Shown here one piece after another: positions 1 to 6,576 of a DNA stretch of 8,023 nucleotides. The notes below the pieces were generated by a model that ran no database searches, was not told the DNA's origin, and saw only the letters and a program-made list of their open reading frames with translations. Positions within the stretch are counted from its first letter, which is position 1; every line of letters starts with the position of its first letter. Both the position numbers and the translations under genes were made by a program. Source of the stretch: Parvibaculum sp036499025 (lineage in GTDB: Bacteria; Pseudomonadota; Alphaproteobacteria; Parvibaculales; Parvibaculaceae); NCBI GenBank assembly GCA_036499025.1, contig DASYEM010000055.1, positions 1 through 8,023 of the forward strand, given 5' to 3'.

Positions 1-2
1 AA

Positions 3-1124
3 CGCATCGACGAGATCGAACGCGAAGTGAAGCACGACGTCATCGCGTTTCTGACGCACCTGTCCGAATTCGTCGGCGAAGACTCGCGTTTCGTCCATCA
101 GGGCATGACCTCGTCGGACGTGCTCGATACCTGCTTCAACGTTCAGCTCGTCCGCGCCGCCGACATCCTGCTCGCCGACCTCGATGCGCTGCTGGTGGTG
201 CTCAAGCGCCGCGCCGAGGAGCATAAATACACGCCGACGATCGGCCGCAGCCACGGCATCCATGCCGAGCCGACGACCTTCGGTCTGAAGCTCGCGCAGG
301 CCTATGCCGAGTTCGAGCGTTGCCGCACGCGTCTCGTCCATGCGCGCGAGGAAGTCGCCACCTGCGCCATCTCCGGCGCGGTCGGCACCTTCGCCAATAT
401 CGACCCGCGCGTCGAGGAACACGTCGCCGAAAAAATGGGCCTCGCGCCCGAGCCCGTTTCGACGCAGGTGATCCCGCGCGACCGTCACGCCATGTATTTC
501 GCCACGCTTGGCGTCATCGCGAGCTGCGTCGAACGCGTCGCCACCGAAATCCGCCACCTTCAGCGCTCCGAAGTTCTCGAAGCCGAGGAGTTTTTCTCCG
601 AAGGCCAGAAGGGCTCGTCGGCCATGCCGCACAAGCGCAATCCGGTGCTGACCGAAAACCTCACCGGCCTCGCCCGCCTCGTGCGCGGCATGGCGATCCC
701 GGCCATGGAAAACGTCGCCCTCTGGCATGAGCGCGACATCTCGCATTCTTCCGTCGAACGCATGATCGGACCCGATGCGACAGTGACGCTCGACTTCGCG
801 CTGATGCGCCTTGCCGGCGTCATCGACAAGCTGCTGGTCTACCCCGAGAACATGAGAGCCAACCTCGACAAGCTCGGCGGCCTCGTCCACTCCCAGCGCG
901 TCCTCCTCGCCCTGACGCAAAAAGGCGTCAGCCGCGAAGACAGCTACCGCCTCGTCCAGCGCAACGCGATGCCGGTCTGGCGCGGCGAAGGCAACTTCCT
1001 CGAGCTTCTCAAAGCCGACAAGGACGTCTCCTCCAAACTCTCGGCCAAGGAACTCGAAGACCTCTTCGACCTCGGCTACCACACCAAGCATGTGGACACG
1101 ATCTTCAAGCGCGTCTTCGGCTGA
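3..1124 (+). CDS. purB: Adenylosuccinate lyase, 5'-truncated by the window edge
   Basis: PurB catalyses two fumarate-releasing steps of cytosolic purine synthesis: SAICAR to AICAR, and adenylosuccinate to AMP. The reading frame is open from the first complete codon (position 3), so the GTG at 27 is an internal valine and not the start. About 373 codons are present; the family is usually about 430-435 residues, so roughly 60 N-terminal residues lie outside. Counting from the codon at 27, visible motifs are KHDV (residues 2-5, a region with an active-site His in the family), HQGMTSSDVLDT (24-35), GRSHGIHAEPTTFG (73-86, catalytic His region) and the fumarate-lyase signature loop GSSAMPHKRNP (196-206) with the serine proposed to act as catalytic base. 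The C-terminal domain is intact and ends at TGA 1122-1124. No frameshift is seen. The next gene starts 285 bp downstream beyond repeats, so it is probably a separate unit. Identification is near certain. Confidence 0.97.
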   Translation, partial: RIDEIEREVKHDVIAFLTHLSEFVGEDSRFVHQGMTSSDVLDTCFNVQLVRAADILLADLDALLVVLKRRAEEHKYTPTIGRSHGIHAEPTTFGLKLAQAYAEFERCRTRLVHAREEVATCAISGAVGTFANIDPRVEEHVAEKMGLAPEPVSTQVIPRDRHAMYFATLGVIASCVERVATEIRHLQRSEVLEAEEFFSEGQKGSSAMPHKRNPVLTENLTGLARLVRGMAIPAMENVALWHERDISHSSVERMIGPDATVTLDFALMRLAGVIDKLLVYPENMRANLDKLGGLVHSQRVLLALTQKGVSREDSYRLVQRNAMPVWRGEGNFLELLKADKDVSSKLSAKELEDLFDLGYHTKHVDTIFKRVFG

Positions 1125-1139
1125 TGCCTTCCTTCTTGG

Positions 1140-1200
1140 CCCTCTCTCACATTTACGTGTGGGCGCAAAAAGAAGAATTTGGGAGAGGGTTGGGTGAGGG
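1140..1200. repeat. Possible repeat with CCCTCTC/GAGAGGG inverted ends
   Basis: CCCTCTC (1140-1146) is complementary to GAGAGGG (1183-1189), enclosing about 36 nt that include a small CACA/TGTG hairpin (1148-1161). The right end continues as TTGGGTGAGGG, a wording I recall from dispersed intergenic repeats in proteobacterial genomes. It begins 15 bp after the purB stop, so it could also help end or protect the purB transcript. There is no following T-run, so it is not a classical intrinsic terminator. Only one copy is in the window, so repeat status is from memory. Confidence 0.4.
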
Positions 1201-1230
1201 TCTTTCTCATTTCGCTCCAAACTCAAACTG

Positions 1231-1312
1231 TCACCCCGGCCTTGTGCCGGGGTCCAGGAGCCGCTCGCTCCGAACCAACCGCTACTGGATCCCGGCATGC
1301 GCCGGGATGACA
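1231..1312. repeat. Intergenic double-hairpin repeat (family B)
   Basis: Two hairpins stand side by side. The first is CCCCGGC (1234-1240), loop CTTGT, GCCGGGG (1246-1252). The second is ATCCCGGC (1289-1296), loop ATGC, GCCGGGAT (1301-1308). The outer parts are inverted copies of one another: TCACCCCGGC near the left end mirrors GCCGGGATGACA at the right, and GGTCCAG mirrors CTGGATC. This is the architecture of a dispersed palindromic element. I recall similar CTGGATCCCGGC sequences as common between genes in alphaproteobacteria. It lies wholly between purB and the phosphatase gene. The open frame across it (1124-1405) is not credible as a gene. Confidence 0.75.
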
Positions 1313-1342
1313 CCGGAATGTTGTGCAAAGGCTACGAACCTT

Positions 1343-1356
1343 CCTTCACCTCCCCG
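1343..1356. repeat. Possible fragment of the family C repeat
   Basis: The words CCTTCACCTCCCC match the left edge of the elements at 4725-4783 and 7999-8023, after which the sequence diverges. It may be a decayed or truncated copy, or chance in C-rich DNA. Downstream, TATACT at 1370-1375 resembles a -10 box with a weak TTCACC 19 bp upstream, a doubtful promoter for the phosphatase gene. Confidence 0.25.
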
Positions 1357-1409
1357 TCACATTCCGCCCTATACTTGCCCCATCGCCATTCACGTAAAAG
1401 GGTAAGTCC

Positions 1410-2129
1410 ATGCTTCGCACCGCCTTCGACGGCTCTCGCCGCCGCCGCCTCTATGTCTTCCGCCACGGCGATGTTTCCTATGTCGATGACAACGGCGTGC
1501 GCGTCGCGGATTCGACCATCGTGCCGCTGACCGCCTGGGGCCGCGAACAGGCGACGATGACCGGCAAGGCGCTGGCGAACATTCCCTTCGATCGCGCCGT
1601 CGTCTCAAGCTTCCCGCGCTCGGTCGAAACCGCCGCGCTGATCCTCGAAGGCCGCGGCATCGAGATCGAACAGAACAACGCCTTCGTCGAATTTCAGGGC
1701 GACAGCTCGACGCGCACCGTCCTCACGCTTGAAGAACTCGCCTACAGCTTCAAGGACGCCGCCGTCCCCGGCGCGCGTTACGTCGGCGGCGACAGCTTCG
1801 AGGAAGTGAACGCCCGCGTCGTCACCGCGCTCGAACTTCTGCTCGCCGAAGACCATTGGAACACGCTCGCCCTCGTCGCCCATGGCGGCATCAACCGCGT
1901 GATCGTCGGCTGGGCCCTCGACACCGGCCTCGCCACCGTGCCGATGATCGACCAGAACACCTGCTGCTTCAACGTCATCGACGTCGACACGCATCCTGAA
2001 ACCGGCGCCGTCATTCGCAAACTCGTCCGTTCCCTGAACACTGCAATCTACGACATCCCGAAAGAAGGCAACCACCTCCTCTCGCTGGAACAGATCGCGC
2101 TGCGCATGAAGAAAGCGGTCCCCGCCTGA
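1410..2129 (+). CDS. Histidine phosphatase (phosphoglycerate-mutase-like) family protein
   Basis: This 239-residue cytosolic protein belongs to the histidine phosphatase superfamily, which transfers phosphate through a phospho-histidine intermediate. The catalytic RHG triplet is residues 18-20, after a hydrophobic strand (LYVF). Other visible marks are LTAWGREQA (40-48), the SSFPRSVETA segment with a conserved Arg (66-75), a candidate acid/base Glu region (about 91-94), and the second catalytic histidine in VAHGG (156-160). Length fits single-domain members. The substrate cannot be told: relatives include phosphoglycerate mutases, cobalamin-pathway phosphatases and sugar phosphatases, and there is no cobalamin or glycolytic context here. 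The ATG start is supported by AAGGG at 1398-1402, 7 nt upstream. The protein begins with a basic stretch (SRRRR, 9-13), not a signal peptide. A palindromic element starts 5 bp after the stop. Confidence 0.9.
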   Translation: MLRTAFDGSRRRRLYVFRHGDVSYVDDNGVRVADSTIVPLTAWGREQATMTGKALANIPFDRAVVSSFPRSVETAALILEGRGIEIEQNNAFVEFQGDSSTRTVLTLEELAYSFKDAAVPGARYVGGDSFEEVNARVVTALELLLAEDHWNTLALVAHGGINRVIVGWALDTGLATVPMIDQNTCCFNVIDVDTHPETGAVIRKLVRSLNTAIYDIPKEGNHLLSLEQIALRMKKAVPA

Positions 2130-2134
2130 TGCAC

Positions 2135-2248
2135 CGGGCCTCGTCCTTCGAGACGGCCGCAAGCGCGGCCTCCTCAGGATGAGGTTTATTTCTGAGTTAA
2201 TCCTCACCCTGAGGAGGCGCGGAACGCGCCGTCTCGAAGAGCGAGGCC
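2135..2248. repeat. Composite palindromic element, family A copy 1
   Basis: Left arm 2135-2184 runs from CGGGCCTCGTCC to CCTCAGGATGAGG. A 17-nt spacer follows, then an inverted right arm (2202-2248) running from CCTCACCCTGAGG to GCGAGGCC. In the left arm CCTCGTCC can pair with GGATGAGG, and the tip is GCCGC-AAGC-GCGGC. The right-arm tip is GGCGCG-GAA-CGCGCC. This copy has point differences from the others: CACCC for CATCC, and GAAGAGCGAGG for GAAGGACGAGG. It lacks the nested hairpin of copies 2 and 3. It fills most of the gap between the phosphatase and oxidoreductase genes and ends 18 bp before the latter's start codon. Confidence 0.9.
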
Positions 2249-2266
2249 GCTGAGGTAAGACACCCA

Positions 2267-3415
2267 ATGCCCGAACATAAAATCCGCCTCGGCATGGTCG
2301 GCGGCGGCAACGGCTCGATGATGGGCGACATGCACCGCCTCGCTTCCGCCCGCAACGGCCATTTCCACTTCGTCGCAGGCGCACTCTCGTCCACGAAAGA
2401 GCGCGCCGACGAAAGCGCCAAACGCGCCGGCCTCGCGCCCGAGCGTTCCTATGCGAGCTTCGAGGAGATGGCCGCCGCCGAAGCCGCCCGGCCGGACGGC
2501 GTCGAGGCCGTCGCCATCCTGACGCCGAACCATCTCCACGCCCCCGTCGCCCGCGCCTTCATGGCGAACGGCGTTCACATCATCTGCGAAAAACCCATGA
2601 CGGCGACGCGCGCCGAAGCCGAAGATCTCGCCGCCCTCGCCGCCGCCCGCGACATCGTCTTCCTCGTCACCCACAGCTACACCGCGTTCCCGATGGTCCG
2701 CCGCGCCCGCGAAATCGCCCGCTCCGGCGCGCTCGGGCAAATCCGTTCGCTGCGCTCCTCCTACCTGCAAGGCTGGATGGCCGATCTCGAACAGGGGGGC
2801 GCGACACCGCAATCGAACTGGCATTTCGATCCCGCCCGCAGCGGCATCGCGGGCACGCTGGCCGATGTCGGCAGCCACGCCTTCCACATCGCGGCTTACG
2901 TGACGGGCCTCGAACTCGAAGCCGTCGCCGCCGATCTGACGACCTTCGGCAGCTTCTCGGCGCTCGACAATGACGGCAGCGCGCTCCTGCGCTTCAAGGG
3001 CGGCGCGAGGGGCAGCCTCGCCTGTTCGCAACTCGCCGCCGGCAACGCCAACGCTTTCGGTTTCGCCGTATACGGATCAACCGGCGCGCTGCGCTGGTCC
3101 GTCGAAACCCCCAACGAATTGCATCTCTCCGCCATAGGCAAACCGGACCTGATATTGACGCCCTCCGACGACGAAACCGGCGAACTCGCATGGTGGGGCG
3201 AAAAAGGCTTCAAGGGTTTTGAAGCCTACTTCGCCGCCTTCGCGCGCCTCTATGCCGACGCCGCCGAACTCATCGCCGCCCGCAAGGCCCGCCGCGCGCC
3301 CGACGCCTACGCCGCCCTCGCCCCGACCATCGCGGACGGCCTCGCCGTCATGCGCTTCATCGACGCCGCCGTCCGCTCATCGAAAGCGAACGCGGCCTGG
3401 GTGTCGCCGGAGTAA
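2267..3415 (+). CDS. Gfo/Idh/MocA family NAD(P)-dependent oxidoreductase
   Basis: This 382-residue cytosolic enzyme has the two-domain Gfo/Idh/MocA design: an N-terminal Rossmann domain that binds NAD(P) and a C-terminal alpha/beta domain forming the substrate pocket. Visible features are the glycine-rich loop MVGGGNGSMMG (10-20), TPNHLHAP (86-93), the family signature CEKPM (107-111) and the catalytic-type segment GTLADVGSHAFHIAAYVTG (196-214), with Asp200, His204 and His207. NWHFDPARSG (184-193) recalls members acting on sugars or inositols. The family oxidises or reduces hydroxyl groups on sugars, inositols and related compounds; the substrate is not readable here and no sugar transporter or kinase is adjacent. 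The ATG has GAGG (2252-2255) 11 nt upstream, just beyond the repeat. The gene is separated from the sulfate cluster by a repeat and an AT-rich island, so they are probably not co-regulated. Confidence 0.92.
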   Translation: MPEHKIRLGMVGGGNGSMMGDMHRLASARNGHFHFVAGALSSTKERADESAKRAGLAPERSYASFEEMAAAEAARPDGVEAVAILTPNHLHAPVARAFMANGVHIICEKPMTATRAEAEDLAALAAARDIVFLVTHSYTAFPMVRRAREIARSGALGQIRSLRSSYLQGWMADLEQGGATPQSNWHFDPARSGIAGTLADVGSHAFHIAAYVTGLELEAVAADLTTFGSFSALDNDGSALLRFKGGARGSLACSQLAAGNANAFGFAVYGSTGALRWSVETPNELHLSAIGKPDLILTPSDDETGELAWWGEKGFKGFEAYFAAFARLYADAAELIAARKARRAPDAYAALAPTIADGLAVMRFIDAAVRSSKANAAWVSPE

Positions 3416-3416
3416 A

Positions 3417-3573
3417 CGGGCCTCGTCCTTCGAGACGCCGCTTCGCGGCTCCTCAGGATGAGGATCGATATTTGTATTGCAGATACCCTCATCCTGAGGA
3501 GCGATGCAGAGCATCGCGTCTCGAAGCATGCCCTTGGGCCAGCCGAAGGCTGGTCCCGAGGGGACGAGGCCCC
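3417..3573. repeat. Composite palindromic element, family A copy 2
   Basis: It starts 2 bp after the TAA of the oxidoreductase gene. The left arm (3417-3463) has tip GCCGC-TTC-GCGGC; a 23-nt AT-rich spacer follows; the right arm (3487-3573) has tip GCGATGC-AGA-GCATCGC. The two tips differ in sequence but each is perfectly self-complementary. The right arm is interrupted after TCGAAG by a 35-bp hairpin (annotated separately) and then resumes GGACGAGGCCC. It may act as a transcript end structure for the upstream gene. Confidence 0.92.
3527..3561. repeat. Nested hairpin inside family A copy 2
   Basis: CCTTGGG pairs with CCCGAGG (one G-T wobble) and CCAGCC pairs with GGCTGG around a GAA loop, with one bulged T. 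The segment sits between TCGAAG and GGACGAGG, which are nearly contiguous in the uninterrupted arm at 7168-7213. An identical 35-bp copy occurs at 6686-6720. Confidence 0.85.
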
Positions 3574-3596
3574 AACCCCTTCGCCCCAAATCACAC

Positions 3597-3670
3597 AGAA
3601 ATTTTGATATTTTCTATAATCTACAAATTCGATAGAGTTTAAAAGCCAAACAACATTCTAAAATGTAAAT
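3597..3670 (+). promoter_or_regulatory. AT-rich island, probable promoter region of the sulfate-uptake cluster
   Basis: After the GC-rich repeat the composition flips to strongly A/T for about 75 bp. A perfect TATAAT lies at 3615-3620, but the hexamer about 17 bp upstream (near 3592-3597) does not resemble TTGACA. A TAAAAT lies at 3659-3664. CTAT (3614-3617) and ATAG (3632-3635) form a short inverted repeat separated by 14 bp, a size that could suit a dimeric regulator. A good -10 with a poor -35 would fit an activator-dependent promoter, as known for sulfate genes controlled by CysB-type LysR proteins in enterobacteria. That link is inference; I recognise no specific operator. Confidence 0.4.
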
Positions 3671-3700
3671 ACCCCTCCCCGCTTTGACGAGGCAACACCA

Positions 3701-4714
3701 ATGACCTTGAAATCCCTCGCCGCCGCCCTCTCCCTCGGGCTCGCGGCCTTCTCGGCGCAGCCGGCTCAGGCCGCCGATGCCGACCAGATCCTCAACGTCT
3801 CCTATGACGTCGCCCGCGAACTTTTCGGCGAACTAAACCCCGTCTTCCAGAAGGAATGGAAGGCGAAAACGGGTCGCGACATCGCCGTCACCCAGTCGCA
3901 TGGCGGCTCGTCGAAACAGGCGCGCGCCATCCTCGAAGGTCTCAAGGCCGACGTCGTCACCTTCAATCAGGTCACCGACATCGACGTGCTGCACGACAAG
4001 GGCGATCTCGTCCGCGCCGACTGGCGTCAACAGTTCCCGCACAATTCCTCGCCCTTCTATTCGGTGCAGGTCTTCCTCGTCCGCAAGGGCAATCCGAAAA
4101 ACATCAAGACCTGGGACGATCTCGCCAAACCCGGAACGGAAATCGTCTTCCCCAATCCGAAAACCTCCGGCAATGGCCGCTACACCTATCTCGCCGCCTA
4201 TGCGTCCGAGCTCGATGAGAACGGCGGCGACGTGAAGAAGACGCAAGCCTTCATCCGCAGCTTCTTCCGCAACGTGAAGGTCTTCGACACTGGCGGCCGC
4301 GCCGCCACCACGACCTTCGTCGAACGCGGCATCGGCGACGTGCTCATCACCTTCGAAGCCGAAGCCTATGGCATCGCCAAACAATATGCGAAAGACGGCT
4401 ACGAGGTCGTGACGCCGCCGCAAAGCCTCGTCTCGGAATTTCCGGTCGCTTTGGTGGACAAGGTCGTGGACAAACGCAACTCACGCAAGGTCTCGACCGC
4501 CTATCTGAACTTCCTCTATGAGCCCGCCGCGCAGGAAATCATCGCGCAGAACTTCTATCGCGTCCGCGACGACGCCGTGGCCAAGAAAGCCGCCAGCCAG
4601 TTCGCCCCGGTGAAACTTCTCACCGTCGATGAAGTCTTCGGCGGCTGGAAGAAGGTCAACGACGAACACCTGAAAAGCGGCGGCATCCTCGACCAGCTTT
4701 TCACGCTCCGCTAA
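3701..4714 (+). CDS. Periplasmic sulfate-binding protein of a sulfate ABC importer
   Basis: This 337-residue protein captures sulfate (possibly thiosulfate) in the periplasm and delivers it to CysT/CysW. Residues 1-24 form a signal peptide: basic MTLK start, hydrophobic core, cleavage likely after AQPAQA. Family motifs follow in order: LNVSYDVARELF (31-42), QSHGGSSKQA (65-74), GLKADVVTFNQ (80-90), NPKTSGNGRYTYLAAY (152-167), FDTGGRAATTTF (195-206), GDVLITFEAEA (212-222) and the C-terminal WKKVNDEHLKSGGILDQLF (316-334). The length matches the Sbp/CysP family. I cannot separate Sbp from CysP by eye, so no symbol is given. The ATG start has GAGG (3689-3692) 8 nt upstream. It is first in the cluster, 169 bp before cysT, with a repeat and a strong hairpin between. 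Confidence 0.95.
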   Translation: MTLKSLAAALSLGLAAFSAQPAQAADADQILNVSYDVARELFGELNPVFQKEWKAKTGRDIAVTQSHGGSSKQARAILEGLKADVVTFNQVTDIDVLHDKGDLVRADWRQQFPHNSSPFYSVQVFLVRKGNPKNIKTWDDLAKPGTEIVFPNPKTSGNGRYTYLAAYASELDENGGDVKKTQAFIRSFFRNVKVFDTGGRAATTTFVERGIGDVLITFEAEAYGIAKQYAKDGYEVVTPPQSLVSEFPVALVDKVVDKRNSRKVSTAYLNFLYEPAAQEIIAQNFYRVRDDAVAKKAASQFAPVKLLTVDEVFGGWKKVNDEHLKSGGILDQLFTLR

Positions 4715-4724
4715 ACCAAACCAA

Positions 4725-4783
4725 CCCTTCACCTCCCCCTCGTGGGGAGGTCGAAACGCGGAACGCGTTTCGGGTGGGGGGCG
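4725..4783. repeat. Intergenic double-hairpin repeat (family C)
   Basis: CCTCCCC (4732-4738) pairs with GGGGAGG (4744-4750) across CTCGT. Immediately after, CGAAACGCG (4752-4760) pairs with CGCGTTTCG (4764-4772) around GAA. A G-rich GGTGGGGGGCG tail follows, which could alternatively pair with the C-rich start. The left 25 bp recur at 7999-8023 with one C/T difference in the loop, which supports repeat status. It starts 10 bp after the stop of the sulfate-binding protein gene. Confidence 0.75.
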
Positions 4784-4828
4784 CAGCGTCCGCCGTCTCG
4801 CCCAAAACCCGCTGGCGCAACAAACCAG

Positions 4829-4856
4829 GGCCGTGCCACAACAGGCACGGCCTTTC
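4829..4856 (+). terminator. Strong hairpin between the sulfate-binding protein gene and cysT (attenuator or 3'-end stabiliser)
   Basis: GGCCGTGCC (4829-4837) and GGCACGGCC (4844-4852) form a perfect 9-bp, very GC-rich stem with a six-base ACAACA loop, followed by only three T residues. The U-tract is weak for a full intrinsic terminator, so partial termination or protection of the upstream message is more likely. Either would give more binding protein than permease. The stem ends 31 bp before the cysT start. Confidence 0.5.
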
Positions 4857-4883
4857 CACTCACGGACACTCCCCGGATACCCG

Positions 4884-5720
4884 ATGTCACGACGGCAAAA
4901 ACGCGCCCTGCCGGGTCTCGGCCTGACGCTCGGCACCACCGGCGTCTATCTGGCGCTGATCGTGCTGCTGCCCGTCGCCGCGCTGCTGATGAAGGCCGCG
5001 AGCCTTTCGCCGTCCGAATTCTTCGCCATCGTCTCCTCGCCCCGCGCGCTCGCCTCCTTCGAGGTGACGCTCAGCGCCGCTTTCTACGCGACGCTTTTCA
5101 ACGGCGTCTTCGGCCTTCTGCTCGCATGGATCATCGTGCGCTATGATTTTCCGGGCCGCCGCCTGCTCGACGCGCTGGTCGATCTGCCCTTCGCTCTGCC
5201 CACCGCCGTCGCGGGCATCGCGCTCACCGCCATCTTCGCGCGCAACGGCTGGCTCGGCCAATTCCTCGAACCGGCGGGCCTCAAGATCGCTTATGCGCCC
5301 GCAGGCATCGCGGTTGCGATGGCTTTCACCAGCCTGCCTTTCATCGTCCGCAGCGTGCAGCCGGTGCTGGAAGACATCGACATCGAAACCGAAGAAGCTG
5401 GCCGCTCTCTCGGCGCAAGCGATCTCGTGATCTTCGCCCGCGTCATCTTCCCCGCGATCCTGCCCGCCTTCCTCGCGGGCTGCACATTGGGCTTTGCCCG
5501 CAGCCTCGGCGAATTCGGCGCGGTCATTTTCATCGCCGGCAACCTGCCGCTGAAAACCGAAATCACCGCGCTGCTGATTTTCATTCGCCTTGAAGAGTTC
5601 GACTATCAAGCCGCTGCCGCCTACGCGACGGTGTTGCTCGTCATGGCCTTCGCCCTGATGCTCTTTGCCAACCTCATCCAGATCTGGCAGCTCCGCTACA
5701 CCAGAAAGGCGGAGGCATGA
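4884..5720 (+). CDS. cysT: Sulfate ABC transporter permease CysT
   Basis: CysT (also CysU) is one of two inner-membrane permease subunits of the sulfate/thiosulfate importer. The chosen ATG gives 278 residues, close to E. coli CysT (277 as I recall), beginning MSRRQKRALPG, a typical basic cytoplasmic end. The GTG at 4833 would start inside the 4829-4852 hairpin and add 17 atypical residues, so I reject it. The ribosome site is weak (GGA, 4875-4877). Hydrophobic segments lie near residues 17-36, 61-85, 101-120, 138-157, 186-203, 212-220 and 247-268. The ATPase-contacting EAA loop is EAGRSLGASD through VIFP (171-190). ARSLGEFGAVIFIAGN (205-220) is characteristic of the sulfate/molybdate permease group. 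The stop overlaps the cysW start by 4 bp (ATGA), implying translational coupling. Confidence 0.95.
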   Translation: MSRRQKRALPGLGLTLGTTGVYLALIVLLPVAALLMKAASLSPSEFFAIVSSPRALASFEVTLSAAFYATLFNGVFGLLLAWIIVRYDFPGRRLLDALVDLPFALPTAVAGIALTAIFARNGWLGQFLEPAGLKIAYAPAGIAVAMAFTSLPFIVRSVQPVLEDIDIETEEAGRSLGASDLVIFARVIFPAILPAFLAGCTLGFARSLGEFGAVIFIAGNLPLKTEITALLIFIRLEEFDYQAAAAYATVLLVMAFALMLFANLIQIWQLRYTRKAEA

Positions 5721-6574
5721 CGGCGGAAACCGAAACCCGTCAGGAGCGAAGCAATCGCATCGGTTCGTCGCCGCGCGTCAAATGGACCCTCATCGCCTTC
5801 GGCGGGCTCACTGCGGCGGTCCTGCTCGGCCTGCCGCTCGCCATCATTTTCACCATGGCGCTGCGCGAAGGCGTCGCGCTCTACGCCGCGAAAATCATCG
5901 AGCCCGACACGCTCCACGCCATATGGCTCACGGTCCTCACCGCCCTTGTCGTCGTGCCCATCAACACGGTCTTCGGCATCTGCGTCGCCTGGGCCGTCAC
6001 GCGCCACAGCTTTCGCGGTCAGGGGCTTCTCATCGCGCTTGTCGAAATTCCCTATTCCGTCTCCCCCGTCGTCGCCGGCGTCGCCTATCTCTTCCTCTAT
6101 GGAATGCAGGGCCTCTGGGGCCCGTGGCTGCAAGGTCACGACATCCAGATCATGTTCACGATCCCGGCGATCTTTCTCGTCAGCCTCTTCGTCACAAGCC
6201 CCTTCGTCGCCCGCGAACTCATCGCCACGATGCAAACGCAAGGCGTCGAGGACGAGGAAGCCGCCGTCTCCCTCGGCGCAACCGGCCTGCAAACTTTCCT
6301 GCGCGTGACCTTGCCCAACATCCGCTGGGGCCTGCTCTACGGCGTCATTCTCTGCAACGCCCGCGTCATGGGCGAATTCGGCGCCGTCTCCGTCGTCTCC
6401 GGCAGCATCCGCGGCGAAACCAACACGCTGCCCCTCCAGATCGAATTGCTCTTCAACGACTACAACACCACCGGCGCCTTCGCCGCCGCCTCGATCCTGA
6501 CCCTGCTGGCCCTCGTCACCCTCGGCCTCAAACTCTGGCTCGAACGCAAAAGCCCATTGCGCGGCCCGCACTGA
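5717..6574 (+). CDS. cysW: Sulfate ABC transporter permease CysW
   Basis: CysW is the second inner-membrane permease subunit and pairs with CysT to form the sulfate channel. The 285-residue length is close to E. coli CysW. A hydrophilic N-terminus (1-20) precedes hydrophobic segments near 24-48, 68-95, 104-127, 145-160, 203-214 and 254-273. The EAA loop EAAVSLGATG through VTLP is residues 181-200. NARVMGEFGAVSVVSGSIRG (214-233) and TLPLQIELLFNDYNTTGAF (237-255) are highly diagnostic of CysW. GGAGG (5711-5715) is only 1 nt from the ATG, so the start probably depends on coupling with cysT, or on AGG at 5707-5709. The ATP-binding gene cysA, expected next, is missing: a palindromic element begins 2 bp after the TGA and the next gene is on the opposite strand. 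Confidence 0.96.
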   Translation: MTAETETRQERSNRIGSSPRVKWTLIAFGGLTAAVLLGLPLAIIFTMALREGVALYAAKIIEPDTLHAIWLTVLTALVVVPINTVFGICVAWAVTRHSFRGQGLLIALVEIPYSVSPVVAGVAYLFLYGMQGLWGPWLQGHDIQIMFTIPAIFLVSLFVTSPFVARELIATMQTQGVEDEEAAVSLGATGLQTFLRVTLPNIRWGLLYGVILCNARVMGEFGAVSVVSGSIRGETNTLPLQIELLFNDYNTTGAFAAASILTLLALVTLGLKLWLERKSPLRGPH

Positions 6575-6576
6575 AA

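Noticed and set aside
27..29. GTG as the purB start
   Set aside because: The frame is open to the window edge, and the residues before it (RIDEIERE) continue the known family sequence; it is an internal codon.
1124..1405. Open frame of 93 codons after purB on the plus strand
   Set aside because: It runs through the repeat at 1140-1200 and the family B element, has no ribosome site, overlaps the purB stop and shows no protein-like composition.
3417..3573. Family A element as a classical intrinsic terminator
   Set aside because: There is no T-run after any of the stems. An effect on transcript ends is possible, but the standard terminator signature is absent.
4833..4883. GTG-initiated N-terminal extension of cysT
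   Set aside because: It would start within the 4829-4852 hairpin, adds 17 unusual residues, and the ATG at 4884 gives the normal family length.
1605..5609. Long minus-strand open frames opposite the phosphatase, oxidoreductase and cysT genes (1605-2384, 2204-3031, 4887-5609)
   Set aside because: They mirror well-identified genes, have the low-complexity Asp/Glu/Gly/Arg-rich composition typical of antisense frames in GC-rich DNA, and lack recognisable domains.
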